From positions 1,389,926 to 1,453,925 of the forward strand of contig JAOSJL010000001.1 of the NCBI GenBank assembly GCA_027494115.1: a stretch of 64,000 bases of DNA, in the 5' to 3' direction. The notes under the pieces were generated by a model. That model had not been told where the DNA came from, made no database searches, and saw nothing but the letters and a program-made list of their open reading frames with translations. How positions within the stretch are numbered: the stretch's first letter is position 1; each line of letters begins with the position of its first letter. Source of the stretch: Acidimicrobiia bacterium (GTDB lineage Bacteria; Actinomycetota; Acidimicrobiia; IMCC26256; JAOSJL01). Positions 55,047 through 63,621 of this stretch are shown in pieces. A program made the translations under genes and the position numbers.

Positions 55047-55468
55047 CAGTGGAGTGCCGGCGTCGCGACCGGGGCAACCTGTGTGGTGTCGATGGTGGAG
55101 GGTGGCGGGGCAACGGGTTGCGGGGACACGGAGCGAGCCGCGCTACGGCGTCCGATGTGTCGACCGAGCTTCAGGAACAGCGGGTAGGTGGCGTAGATCG
55201 CGGCTGACACGACATCGGTTCTCCAACCTGCCTCGTCGGTGTTCACGCTGAACACCCCGCTGTTGACCATGAAGTCGCGGCCGCTGGTGGAGCCGAACGG
55301 CTTCCAGAACATCCCCAGGCCGGGCGCTTCGAGGTAGAGGGCGACGGAGATCCCGATGAAGGTGCCCATCGTCGCGGCCTCTGCCAGGTCGCGTTTCTCC
55401 TCGGGCACCACTCGTTCGATCAGCACGCCTGAAGCGACCAGCATCGGTGGGTCCAACAGGAAGCTCAC
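55046..55468 (-). CDS. Small conserved-context membrane protein
   Basis: 140 residues from GTG 55468, overlapping the preceding stop by 4 bp and the next start by 3. One or two hydrophobic stretches (ATMGTFIGISVALYLEAPGL, VVSAAIYATYPLFLKLGR) and a proline-rich tail (PQPVAPPPSTIDTTQVAPVA). FGSTSGRDFMVNSGVF in the middle looks like an ordered loop. I do not recognise a family. Tight coupling between a beta-barrel protein and two alcohol-oxidase-like enzymes suggests a membrane partner or anchor for them. Confidence 0.7.
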   Translation of the reverse strand: MSFLLDPPMLVASGVLIERVVPEEKRDLAEAATMGTFIGISVALYLEAPGLGMFWKPFGSTSGRDFMVNSGVFSVNTDEAGWRTDVVSAAIYATYPLFLKLGRHIGRRSAARSVSPQPVAPPPSTIDTTQVAPVATPALH

Positions 55469-56469
55469 GGTTGTGTCCTCTCGTTGATCGCAGGTGCGAG
55501 GGGTGCGCGCAGCCCGACCTCGGCGTGGCCGGTACCGTGCAGCGACCACGCCCGTTCGCTCACCCACCTGCCTCCTTCGCGCTTGTCGAGTGTGATCTCC
55601 ACATCGGCTCGCTCCGTGTTGGTGCACACGGCCTTTTCGCCGTCGGGGTCGATGTACTCGAGGGCCACACAGCGGTCCTCCGGCTGGTCCACCGCGACGC
55701 GGACGCGTCGCCGGCCGATGCGACCTGCGACCGTCCAGCGGGGGAGCGTGATCTCGGTCGTCGTCCGCAACGCCGGCAACGGACCCGACGGCCAGTCCTC
55801 TCCGTCGATCCGTAGCCGCAGGAACGCCATGGCCGGAAGCCTGTTCAAGATGGGCGACTGGGAGACCGCGCTCACGATCTCGAGTACGTCGTCGTTGCCG
55901 AGGTCGGCGTGCAGCCAGACCCAGCGCTTGGCGTTGCCGTGGCTGTAGATGTGCGACACGCCGCCTCGACCACCGTCGAAGCGATGGACGGTGCCGGCGA
56001 CGTCGACCGTGCCGGTGAATGTCGCGGTCGGCGCCACGACGGTCTGGGCGCCGGGCAGTAGTTCCCGTGACCACGCGATCTTCGGGAACGTCCACAGCGG
56101 ATCCGATGTGTCCTGCCAGCTCAGCTTCCACGAGATCGCACCTGCGGTACCCGTCCAGTGGTTGGCCTCGGCGCGGGCAAACTCGGTGGCGAACCAGGGG
56201 CCGTCGACTCCGGGTGGTTCAACCGGCGAGGGACCGAAGCGTCCGGTCACCGGCGGGCCGTCGACCGGGAACACGCTCACCCAGCCGTGGCCGTAGGGCT
56301 CGCCGCCGCGCTCCTCGCAGGGCGCGATCGTCTCGTAGTGCACCCACAGCCCGATCCCGGTGACGGGATCGGTGACGGTCGCGTACCAGACCTCCATACG
56401 TCCGGGCCTGCCTGTCCACCGTGGCGTGGCTGCCAACGACAACGTAGAAGACAACGTGGAATACGACAC
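55465..56469 (-). CDS. Beta-rich lipocalin/tocopherol-cyclase-like protein
   Basis: 334 residues from GTG 56469 (ATG 56397 is a possible later start). Many beta strands with aromatic pairs: [60 protein letters not shown] and [20 protein letters not shown]. The 'H..GKRW.W.HAD' part matches double beta-barrel proteins of the CrtC/tocopherol cyclase/DUF7064 kind, and it is a distant relative of the protein at 20347-21369. First gene of the minus-strand series; divergent from the FadR-like regulator, which may control it. Probably handles a hydrophobic molecule. Confidence 0.72.
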   Translation of the reverse strand: MSYSTLSSTLSLAATPRWTGRPGRMEVWYATVTDPVTGIGLWVHYETIAPCEERGGEPYGHGWVSVFPVDGPPVTGRFGPSPVEPPGVDGPWFATEFARAEANHWTGTAGAISWKLSWQDTSDPLWTFPKIAWSRELLPGAQTVVAPTATFTGTVDVAGTVHRFDGGRGGVSHIYSHGNAKRWVWLHADLGNDDVLEIVSAVSQSPILNRLPAMAFLRLRIDGEDWPSGPLPALRTTTEITLPRWTVAGRIGRRRVRVAVDQPEDRCVALEYIDPDGEKAVCTNTERADVEITLDKREGGRWVSERAWSLHGTGHAEVGLRAPLAPAINERTQP

Positions 56470-56514
56470 GGCGACCTCCTGGTGCGCTGCTGCGTCCTCA
56501 CGTCAGGATAGAGT

Positions 56515-56529
56515 ATTGGTTGAGCCAAT
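56515..56529. promoter_or_regulatory. Inverted repeat at the GntR gene start
   Basis: ATTGG-TTGAG-CCAAT, perfect 5-bp arms, ending on the ATG of the GntR gene and 46 bp from the divergent GTG at 56469. A likely FadR-type operator for autoregulation and for the divergent operon. Confidence 0.5.
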
Positions 56530-57271
56530 GAACCAGTCGAGTCAAATGAAACAGTTGAGTGAATTGCGCAAACCTCGACGACTCCGCCTCGACGAGCAGG
56601 TCGCGAGCGCCATCTCCGACGCCATCATCGATGGCGTCTACCTGCCCGGGTCCCGGCTACCACCCGAACGCGATCTGGTCGACCTCCTCGGGGTGAACAG
56701 GACGTCGCTGCGCCAAGGTCTGGCTCGCCTCGAGCAGATGGGTCTGATCGAGACCCGTCAGGGCAGCGGCAACGTGGTGTGTGATCCGGCCGGCCTGGCC
56801 GACCCCGCCGTGGTCGAAGCACTCGTGCGGCGCCTCGGCCCCGATCTCCTCGTGGAGATGCTCGACGTCCGCCAGGCGCTCGGTCCGCTCATCGGTCGCC
56901 TCGCGGTCGAGGAGGCGCGAAGCGATGACCTCGATGCGTTGCGCGAGGCGTTGCGCGGCGTCGAGGCTGCCACGTCGGTCGCCGAACGCCAGGCCGCGGA
57001 CCTCGCCTTCTTCGCATTGCTCATCCACGCCACCCACAACCGGGCCCTGTCGTTGCTGTTCCGCTGGGTCGAGTCCGCCTACGGGGGTCGGACCCACGAG
57101 CTGACCCCGGCGCTCGAACCCGCCGCAGCGGTGCTCGAGGGCCTCACCAAGATCCTCGACGCCGTCACCGCGCGCCGTACGGCCGATGCCGAGCACGCCG
57201 TCGAGTCCTACCTGCGCGACAGCGCCGCTCGGATGGTCGAGGCGTATCTCCGCGATCCCGCGACTCGTTGA
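56528..57271 (+). CDS. GntR/FadR-family transcriptional regulator (FCD domain)
   Basis: 247 residues from ATG 56528. Winged [70 protein letters not shown], the complete GntR signature. The C-terminal FCD domain is all-helical with [40 protein letters not shown] (containing the metal/ligand Asp/His positions in part) and [20 protein letters not shown]. Regulators of this class sense carboxylic acids or acyl-CoAs. It is divergent from the alcohol-oxidase operon and is its likely controller. Confidence 0.92.
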   Translation: MNQSSQMKQLSELRKPRRLRLDEQVASAISDAIIDGVYLPGSRLPPERDLVDLLGVNRTSLRQGLARLEQMGLIETRQGSGNVVCDPAGLADPAVVEALVRRLGPDLLVEMLDVRQALGPLIGRLAVEEARSDDLDALREALRGVEAATSVAERQAADLAFFALLIHATHNRALSLLFRWVESAYGGRTHELTPALEPAAAVLEGLTKILDAVTARRTADAEHAVESYLRDSAARMVEAYLRDPATR

Positions 57272-57312
57272 CCATGGGCCGGTAGGCGGCGTTCAGGGGC
57301 TCGTGGTGAGGA

Positions 57313-58329
57313 TCACGCCGGTTTCTGCGCCACGCAGTGCCAGTTCAACGTGAGCAGTTCTTCTTCCTCGGCCTGGATGTACGAGCGACTGTTCTCCTTC
57401 ACGCGCCGTATCATCGCGTCGGTCTTCCTGGGAATCACGTGGATCTTCGCGAGGAATGAGAACACAGCCTCGTACCTGTCGAAGAGCGCGACCTCTCTCT
57501 TGATCATCTCCACCGCGCTCCTGCCTACGGAAGAGATCAGATCGAAACCGGCGTTCTTGTAGGCATCCTCCCAGTACTCGTAGTACCAGAACCCCCCGAA
57601 CACGGTCAGCTCGCGGGTGTGCTGAATCAGCGTCCTGTGATGCTCGTTGTCACGGTCGTACGCGTCGAGAGCTGCGACATCGTTCATGACGAACATCCCA
57701 CCTGGCTTCAGGACGCGATGCACCTCCCGGAAGGTGAAATCGTGGTCGGACACGTAGGTCAGCGGTTGGATCGCGTACACCGCGTCGAACGTCGCGTCAT
57801 CGAACTCGAGAGGTTGGTTGAAATCGCCGACGGTGAAATTCGATCGCGGCAGGTTCGGGTTCTCCCACGCCTTGTCGATCTGCGACTTGTCGAGGTTTAT
57901 GCCGTATGGAGTCGCTCCGGTCAGCTCCGCGATGTGCTCGGCGATCGCTCCGCAACCGCAGCCCAGATCCAACACCGTGTCGCCCTTTCCGAGCTTGAGA
58001 TCGCCTGCCACGATTCGCTCGAACAGAATCTGGTTCTTGAGGACCGATTGTTCCGGGTCGATGACCGGCGGCATGTACATCTTTTCGACCGACCCGAGCG
58101 TGCAGAGCAGGTGGATGATTCTGTAGAGCTGCTCGAGCTCCTCGCTACTGCCTTGTGGGTAGCCCCTCAGGGGTACACCGTTCTCGTAGTCGGTTTTCGT
58201 GTTCTCCGGCGAGTCCGTGAACAGTTCGTCGTACGTGCCCATGAAGGCGTGAAACTCAGCATCGCTGACCCTGAGTAGGCCGTAGAGCGCACGGAGTCTG
58301 TCGAGAACGGTCGTCGGCTTGTGTTTCAT
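57313..58329 (-). CDS. SAM-dependent methyltransferase, sterol-24-C-methyltransferase-like
   Basis: 338 residues; ATG 58329 follows GAAGAGGA. Motif I VLDLGCGCGAIAEHIAELTG, then GINLDKSQIDKAWENPNLPR, motif II/III FDAVYAIQPLTYVSDHDFTF and HRVLKPGGMFVMNDVAALDA, ending in DNEHHRTLIQHTRELTVFGG. The G-x-N-x5-Q segment after motif I, FDAVYAI, the acidic cap and the D-x-N-x2-H tail after motif III resemble ERG6-type sterol methyltransferases more than ordinary ubiquinone methyltransferases. No other sterol gene is present, so the substrate could be another isoprenoid. Convergent with the GntR gene. Confidence 0.82.
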   Translation of the reverse strand: MKHKPTTVLDRLRALYGLLRVSDAEFHAFMGTYDELFTDSPENTKTDYENGVPLRGYPQGSSEELEQLYRIIHLLCTLGSVEKMYMPPVIDPEQSVLKNQILFERIVAGDLKLGKGDTVLDLGCGCGAIAEHIAELTGATPYGINLDKSQIDKAWENPNLPRSNFTVGDFNQPLEFDDATFDAVYAIQPLTYVSDHDFTFREVHRVLKPGGMFVMNDVAALDAYDRDNEHHRTLIQHTRELTVFGGFWYYEYWEDAYKNAGFDLISSVGRSAVEMIKREVALFDRYEAVFSFLAKIHVIPRKTDAMIRRVKENSRSYIQAEEEELLTLNWHCVAQKPA

Positions 58330-58563
58330 GTCCTCTTCCCTGCTGGTGACATCAGTGTCGCGCGGACGACGTTGAACATGGCGACCCGGTGCGGTGATCT
58401 CGACCCGACCTTCTCGCCGTCGGGACTCTCCGACTATGGCGAGCTCGTCGCTACCGACGACGACGGATGAAGCTCGGGAGCTCATCGACAGGTTGACGCG
58501 ACACTGTTCGGTACGAGATCGGGGCCCCCGGGAATCGCCCTAGGTCGTAGGTACACTGCGCCC

Positions 58564-60453
58564 ATGCCGTCGCTGCTGCAGTTCGGTCCGGAGCGACGCG
58601 AACCGGGATGCGGTCGCCACCGGATCGCCCGGGTCGCGTTCGTGGCGCTGGCGGTTCTTCTCGCATGGGCTGCTCTCGGCGTTGTGGGTCCACCGAGCGG
58701 CGCCCAGGTGAGTGGCGAACGTATCGAGTCGTTCGATGCGCAGCTGACGATCAACCCGTCGGGCACGGTGTCGGTCGTCGAGACCATCCGCTACAACTTC
58801 GGCTTCAACGCGCGGCACGGGATCATCCGCGAGATCCCGACGCGTTTCGTCTACGAACCCGACGATCGGTACGACAGGGTCACACCCATTGCGCTCGGTT
58901 CGGTCTCGACGCCGGGCTCGGACGCGCCGGACGAATACACAGTGGAAACCACCGACGGCGTGGTGGCCGTCAAGATCGGTGACCCCGACCGCACGATCAC
59001 CGGTGCGCACACCTACGAGATCCGCTACACCATCGAAGGCGCGCTCAACAGCTTCGCCGACCACGACGAGTTGTACTGGAACATCACAGGGAATGGATGG
59101 ACCGTCCCCATCGACAGCACGACCGCCGAGGTGCGCACACCCTCACCGACCACGCAGGTCGGCTGCTTCGCGGGTGCCGGGGGATCACGGCTCTGGTGTG
59201 ACTCGGCGGACGCCAACGGAGACGTCGCGACATTCGCCCAGTCCGAGCTCACGGCAGGCGAAGGTCTCACCGTCGTGGTCGGGTTCGAGCCGGGCGCCGT
59301 CGCCACGACGGAGCCCATTCTGGAGGAGCGCTGGAGCATCACCCGGGCGTTCTCCGTCACACCGACGACGGTCGGGCTCTCAACGCTGCTTCTCGTTGTC
59401 GTGCTCTTTCTCGTCGGCCGCCTGCTCTGGTCGGTCGGCCGCGACCGACGGTTGCGGGGCGACGCCGTGGCGACGGCTTTCGCGACCGATGCCGACGTGG
59501 AGCTCGTGGGTGACGAGCGGGTGGCGCTCGGTCGTGGAGAGCCGATTCCCGTCGAGTTCGTACCGCCCGACGGGCTCAGGCCGGGTCTCATCGGCACACT
59601 CGTCGATGAGGTCGCGCACCCGCTCGACGTCACGGCCACGATCATCGATCTGGCTGTGCGCGGCTATCTGCGAATCGAGGAGACGAAGCGATCGGGATTC
59701 TTCCGCAGAGCCGACTGGCGTCTGATTCGCCTCCAGGATCCGCCGAACCCCGACGAGCTCCAGCCCTACGAGCAGAGCCTCCTGTCGGGCCTGTTCCAGG
59801 ACGGCGACGAGGTCGAGCTCTCCGATCTGAAGAAGAAGTTCGCCGAACGGATGCAGAAGGTCCAGAAGGAGCTCTACTCCGAGACCGTCGATCGCGGCTG
59901 GTTCGCCCGCCGGCCCGACCACACCCGACTCCTGTGGTTGTTCGCGGGAATCAGCCTGGCGTTGCTCGGGACGGCGCTCGTCGTTCTCGCCGCCGTCTAT
60001 TCGACCTGGGGACTCGTTCCGATTCCGATCGTGATCGGCGGTCTCGTTCTACTCGTCGGTTCCCGGTGGGCGCCGTCGCGCACGGCACGAGGCACCGGTG
60101 TGCTCCGCCGCGCGCTCGGGTTCCGTCGATTCATCGAGGAGTCGGAGGCACGGCGGGCCGAGTTCGCCGAGAAGAAGAACCTCTTCACGGAGTATCTGCC
60201 GTACGCGGTGGTGTTCGGCGCCACCGAGAAGTGGGCGAAGGCCTTCGAGGGCCTCGACGCAGCGGAGGCCGTCGACAGCTGGTACTCGAGCAGCCGTGGG
60301 TTCGAAGCGTCGGCGTTCGTCGGCGCCGTCGAGAGCTTCTCCACGTCGGCGGCGGGCACACTCAGCGCGTCCGCGTCGAGCGGGTCCAGCGGCTTCTCGG
60401 GCGGTGGTGGATCAGGCGGTGGTTTCGGAGGTGGTGGCGGCGGGTCCTGGTGA
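58564..60453 (+). CDS. DUF2207-domain membrane protein
   Basis: 629 residues. N-terminal membrane segment (VAFVALAVLLAWAALGVVG), then an extracytoplasmic beta domain (ESFDAQLTINPSGTVSVVET, HGIIREIPTRFVYEPDDRYD) typical of DUF2207, a helix (TVGLSTLLLVVVLFLVGRLL), a cytoplasmic region with EFVPPDGLRPGLIGTLVDEV and two adjacent helices (LALLGTALVVLAAVYSTWG, PIPIVIGGLVLLVG). The tail is a glycine/serine sequence (GGGGSGGGFGGGGGGSW) also usual in the family. A role in envelope integrity is supposed but not established. It overlaps the convergent MFS gene by 42 bp. Confidence 0.9.
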   Translation: MPSLLQFGPERREPGCGRHRIARVAFVALAVLLAWAALGVVGPPSGAQVSGERIESFDAQLTINPSGTVSVVETIRYNFGFNARHGIIREIPTRFVYEPDDRYDRVTPIALGSVSTPGSDAPDEYTVETTDGVVAVKIGDPDRTITGAHTYEIRYTIEGALNSFADHDELYWNITGNGWTVPIDSTTAEVRTPSPTTQVGCFAGAGGSRLWCDSADANGDVATFAQSELTAGEGLTVVVGFEPGAVATTEPILEERWSITRAFSVTPTTVGLSTLLLVVVLFLVGRLLWSVGRDRRLRGDAVATAFATDADVELVGDERVALGRGEPIPVEFVPPDGLRPGLIGTLVDEVAHPLDVTATIIDLAVRGYLRIEETKRSGFFRRADWRLIRLQDPPNPDELQPYEQSLLSGLFQDGDEVELSDLKKKFAERMQKVQKELYSETVDRGWFARRPDHTRLLWLFAGISLALLGTALVVLAAVYSTWGLVPIPIVIGGLVLLVGSRWAPSRTARGTGVLRRALGFRRFIEESEARRAEFAEKKNLFTEYLPYAVVFGATEKWAKAFEGLDAAEAVDSWYSSSRGFEASAFVGAVESFSTSAAGTLSASASSGSSGFSGGGGSGGGFGGGGGGSW

Positions 60454-61674
60454 CCCCGCAGCCGTTTCGGGAAGCCGAAGGGCAATCGGCGTGCCCACCG
60501 CACCGATCAACGCGAGCACCACGAGCGCTGCGACCGTCGACAGGGCGGCGAGTGCCGAGGTGACGGTTCCCACGACCAGAAGAAGCACGCCCATGACGGT
60601 GTTCGACACCGCCACGTAGCTGGTGCGTGCCCCGCGGTCACCGAGCTCGACGACGTAGGTGGAGCGGCCGACGCGGGCGCCGGTGTGGATCAGCATCAGC
60701 AGGAAGTAGAGCCCGACCCACGGCCACAGGGGAGAAGCGCCGACGAGATACACCGCCACGACGGCTGCCACGACCATCGCAGCAGACCCGGCGGCGACGG
60801 CCATCACCGTCCGACTGGAGCGATCGGCGAAGTGGCCCCAGGCTCGGCCGCCGATGAGCGACGCCAGCCCGGCCGCCACGACGAACGGTCCCAGACCGGC
60901 GATGTCATCGCCGGTCTCCTGGACGGCCAACGCCACGACGAACGGCGGTGTGAGCGCCGATGCCAGAAGGAGCGTCCGCGCCAGCACGAAGTGGCGGAAG
61001 TCGGTATCGCTACGTAGGAGCGCCATCGATCCACGGACCGATGTCGGGTTGCGGTCCTCCTCGGTGACCTCGGGTTCACGGATTCCCACGACCACCACGG
61101 CGGCGACCAACCACACGGCTGCGCCGCCCAGGAACAGCCAGAGAAACACGGTCGTCGAGGCGCCCTGCACCTGAGCGAGACCGATGCCGATCGTCAACGC
61201 GACGAGACCGGACGCCGAGTCCGACCAGCCGGTGACCCGACCTCGGAGTCCCGCAGGAATGGTGCGGCCCATCACATCCTTGATGCTGAGGCTGCACAGC
61301 GACCGGGCGAGCGCGAATATCGCCAGGAGCGCGACGATCGCGACTCCCGCGGTTCTCCCCGTCAGGGTGACGGCCACGGCGGCCATGCCACCTGCGGCGA
61401 TGGCCTGACCCACGGCGCCGAGAACCCAGACACGCGTCCGGCGTTGATGGGCAGCGACCCATGGCGAGATCGCCGCCTGGGGGAGAAGCGATCCGGACTC
61501 CCGGATCGGAACGAGCAACCCGACGAATCCCAGCGGCGTCCCGACGACCTCGAGGAACCACGGCAGCACCGTCTTGGGGTCGATGAAGCGGTCGCCGATC
61601 TTCGTGAGAGTCAGGCCACCGATGAGTCGGGAGGCGGCACGGCGAACGGCGGGATCTCGGGTGGACGGCATCAT
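60412..61674 (-). CDS. MFS transporter
   Basis: 420 residues, about 12 hydrophobic helices in two bundles around a central loop (VRGSMALLRSDTDFRHFVLA). The cytoplasmic signature between helices 2 and 3 appears as PWVAAHQRRTRVWVLGAVGQ and its second-half equivalent as GGRAWGHFADRSSRTVMAVA (G-x3-D-R-x-x-R). Start overlaps the stop of the membrane-protein gene upstream (ATGA), so the two form an operon. The 3' end overlaps the convergent DUF2207 gene. Substrate unknown; no regulator adjacent. Confidence 0.88.
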   Translation of the reverse strand: MMPSTRDPAVRRAASRLIGGLTLTKIGDRFIDPKTVLPWFLEVVGTPLGFVGLLVPIRESGSLLPQAAISPWVAAHQRRTRVWVLGAVGQAIAAGGMAAVAVTLTGRTAGVAIVALLAIFALARSLCSLSIKDVMGRTIPAGLRGRVTGWSDSASGLVALTIGIGLAQVQGASTTVFLWLFLGGAAVWLVAAVVVVGIREPEVTEEDRNPTSVRGSMALLRSDTDFRHFVLARTLLLASALTPPFVVALAVQETGDDIAGLGPFVVAAGLASLIGGRAWGHFADRSSRTVMAVAAGSAAMVVAAVVAVYLVGASPLWPWVGLYFLLMLIHTGARVGRSTYVVELGDRGARTSYVAVSNTVMGVLLLVVGTVTSALAALSTVAALVVLALIGAVGTPIALRLPETAAGSPGPAATTSETTA

Positions 61675-62363
61675 CCCAGGAGCTCCTCCAAACCGACCAG
61701 GCTTCCGTAGACGACGAGACCGACGAGGAAGAGGCCGAAGCGCCGCTGTCCCGCTTCGTCACCAAGCTCGTCCCGGAAGAGGCCGAGCAACAGAATCCCC
61801 GACACGAACGCGGAGAGGAATGCAGCGACCTCGGCACTCGGCGCTCCCAAGACCGCATCGAGTGCCAACGCGACGAGAGGTGCGCTCATCAGCACGTAAC
61901 GACCGACGTTGTCGAACGCGGAGGGCGACTCGGCCGCGAGGTGGGTGTTGGACTGGAGGACGTGTAGCGCGAGTGCCAGCGCCGCTACAGCCGCCGATGC
62001 CGGATTCGACTCCAGGGAGGTGGGAAGGGAGTAGACGATGAGGAACGAATAGAGCCAGCCGACGCCGATCTTCACTCCGAACAGGTGTCCGGGCCGACCG
62101 TCGAGGTAGCTCTCGACGCCGTAGTAGGCCACGAAACCACCGAGGACGACTGCGGTGATGCCGGCACCGAACTCGGTTTCCGTTTCTTCGAGCGAGGGGA
62201 GGAGGTGGAGGAAGATGTAGGCCGCGAGGGCACCCGCTCCGATGGGTGCGATGAAGGCAAAGCGGCCGCGGATGTGTTCGCGGACCCAGGGGCTGGCGAG
62301 GTGGACGCCGGAGAGCAGAACCGCGATAAGGCCGGTCCACTCGAGCGCCTGGGTGAAGTCCAT
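61671..62363 (-). CDS. Uncharacterised membrane protein (about 7 helices)
   Basis: 230 residues with seven or so hydrophobic helices (LIAVLLSGVHLASPW, IAPIGAGALAAYIFLHLLPS, AGITAVVLGGFVAYYGVESY, YVLMSAPLVALALDAVLG). HLLPSLEETE inside a helix recalls the metal-site motif of ZIP transporters, but the rest is too different to claim that family. Coupled to the MFS gene by overlapping stop/start. May be a metal or small-molecule permease. Confidence 0.78.
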   Translation of the reverse strand: MDFTQALEWTGLIAVLLSGVHLASPWVREHIRGRFAFIAPIGAGALAAYIFLHLLPSLEETETEFGAGITAVVLGGFVAYYGVESYLDGRPGHLFGVKIGVGWLYSFLIVYSLPTSLESNPASAAVAALALALHVLQSNTHLAAESPSAFDNVGRYVLMSAPLVALALDAVLGAPSAEVAAFLSAFVSGILLLGLFRDELGDEAGQRRFGLFLVGLVVYGSLVGLEELLG

Positions 62364-62515
62364 CGTGGGCCTGGCCTGATCGGGTTGTCTGCCGGCGGAG
62401 GCTTCACAGAGTAGAGGTCGACCCGTACGCCCGATGCACGCGAAACGGCCGGTGGCTAGCGTGGGAGCACCGACCGGAAGCGGCCGACGAGTCAGCCGAC
62501 CTCAAGGAGAACCCC

Positions 62516-63304
62516 ATGCCCGAGCGCACGAGCTATGAACCCGGCACGCCGTCGTGGATCGACCTGATGACGACGGACCCCGACGCGGCAAGAGGCTTCT
62601 ACACCGAGCTCTTCGGGTGGGACTACCAGGACGAGCCCACGCCCGAGGGCGACGTCTACACCTTGTGCATGAAGAACGGCAAGGCGGCCGCGGGCCTCGG
62701 GAAGCTCAGCGCCGAGCACCAGCAGGCGGGTATGCCGCCCGCGTGGACCACCTACGTCACGGTTGCCAGCGCCGACGATGCGCATTCCAAGGTCGGCCCC
62801 GCCGGGGGAGAGAACGTCTCGCCGGTGTTCGACGTCATGGACGCCGGGCGGATGGCCGTCGTCAGGGATCCGACCGGGGCGGTGTTCTGCGTGTGGGAGC
62901 CGAAGAACGTCATAGGTGCTGAGCTCGTCAACGAGCACGGCACCTTGTCGTGGAACGAGCTCATCACCACCGACGTCCCGAAGGCCGCTGACTTCTACGG
63001 GAAGTTCTTCGGGTGGGGGACCGAGGAGACGCCCGGAGGGCCGTCGGGCAGCTACATCGTCTGGAAGCTCGACGGCGACGACGTCGGCGGTTGTATGGCG
63101 CCGCCCGTGGCGGGCATGCCGAGCTTCTGGGGCGTCTACTTCGCCGTCGATGACTGCGACGCGGTCGTCGACAAGGCCAAGAGTTTGGGAGCGACCGTAT
63201 TCATGGAGCCGATGGATCTTCCCGATGTCGGTCGTATGGCCGCACTGGGAGACCCGCAGGGCGCCATGTTCTCGGTGATCGAGCTGGCACAACCGCCCTC
63301 GTAG
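62516..63304 (+). CDS. Two-domain VOC (glyoxalase-like) protein
   Basis: 262 residues from ATG 62516, behind AAGGAGAACCCC. Two VOC modules: GTPSWIDLMTTDPDAARGFY with TELFGWDYQDE, and GTLSWNELITTDVPKAADFY with GKFFGWGTEETPGG. Each ends with a strand 'DPTGAVFCVWEP' or 'DPQGAMFSVIEL' bearing Glu. Position 1 ligands are Trp/Asp rather than His, as in the CFP-30B/antibiotic-resistance-like group, so metal binding is uncertain. Such doublet proteins may bind or hydrolyse small electrophiles. Confidence 0.9.
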   Translation: MPERTSYEPGTPSWIDLMTTDPDAARGFYTELFGWDYQDEPTPEGDVYTLCMKNGKAAAGLGKLSAEHQQAGMPPAWTTYVTVASADDAHSKVGPAGGENVSPVFDVMDAGRMAVVRDPTGAVFCVWEPKNVIGAELVNEHGTLSWNELITTDVPKAADFYGKFFGWGTEETPGGPSGSYIVWKLDGDDVGGCMAPPVAGMPSFWGVYFAVDDCDAVVDKAKSLGATVFMEPMDLPDVGRMAALGDPQGAMFSVIELAQPPS

Positions 63305-63310
63305 TCGCCC

Positions 63311-63619
63311 GTGAGCCTCGCCACCTTGGCGGTTGCCTCTGCGCTGTTCGTTGTCGTGCTGGGCCTCATTGGCCGTCTGCTCTGGCTCGTCGGTCGGGCT
63401 GTCGACTGGCGGTTGGGTATCGACGTCGGCCGGACAGCACCCGCATGGTTTCATGGTCGGCGCCAACCTCGCTGTCGTCCACGCCGACGGGTCGACGTCG
63501 ACCCTGCACGTCGGGGACAGGACTTCGGGAACAAGTACCTATCCGGCACCCGGTTCGAAGTCGTTCTCCGGGGCCGGTCGCGCGTGGTAACCATCTGGAA
63601 AGCACCGACAGAGGAGTGA
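63311..63619 (+). CDS. Small membrane-anchored protein, possibly frameshifted
   Basis: From GTG 63311 the frame encodes one membrane helix (LATLAVASALFVVVLGLIGR) and WLVGRAVDWRLGIDVGRTAP, then an Arg-rich stretch, then FEVVLRGRSRVVTIWKAPTE to the stop. In a neighbouring frame the middle reads FMVGANLAVVHADGSTSTLH, which looks more protein-like, so two compensating indels near 63450 and 63530 may hide a ~100-residue protein. Unrecognised family; precedes a lipoprotein gene by 3 bp. Confidence 0.45.
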   Translation: MSLATLAVASALFVVVLGLIGRLLWLVGRAVDWRLGIDVGRTAPAWFHGRRQPRCRPRRRVDVDPARRGQDFGNKYLSGTRFEVVLRGRSRVVTIWKAPTEE

Positions 63620-63621
63620 CC

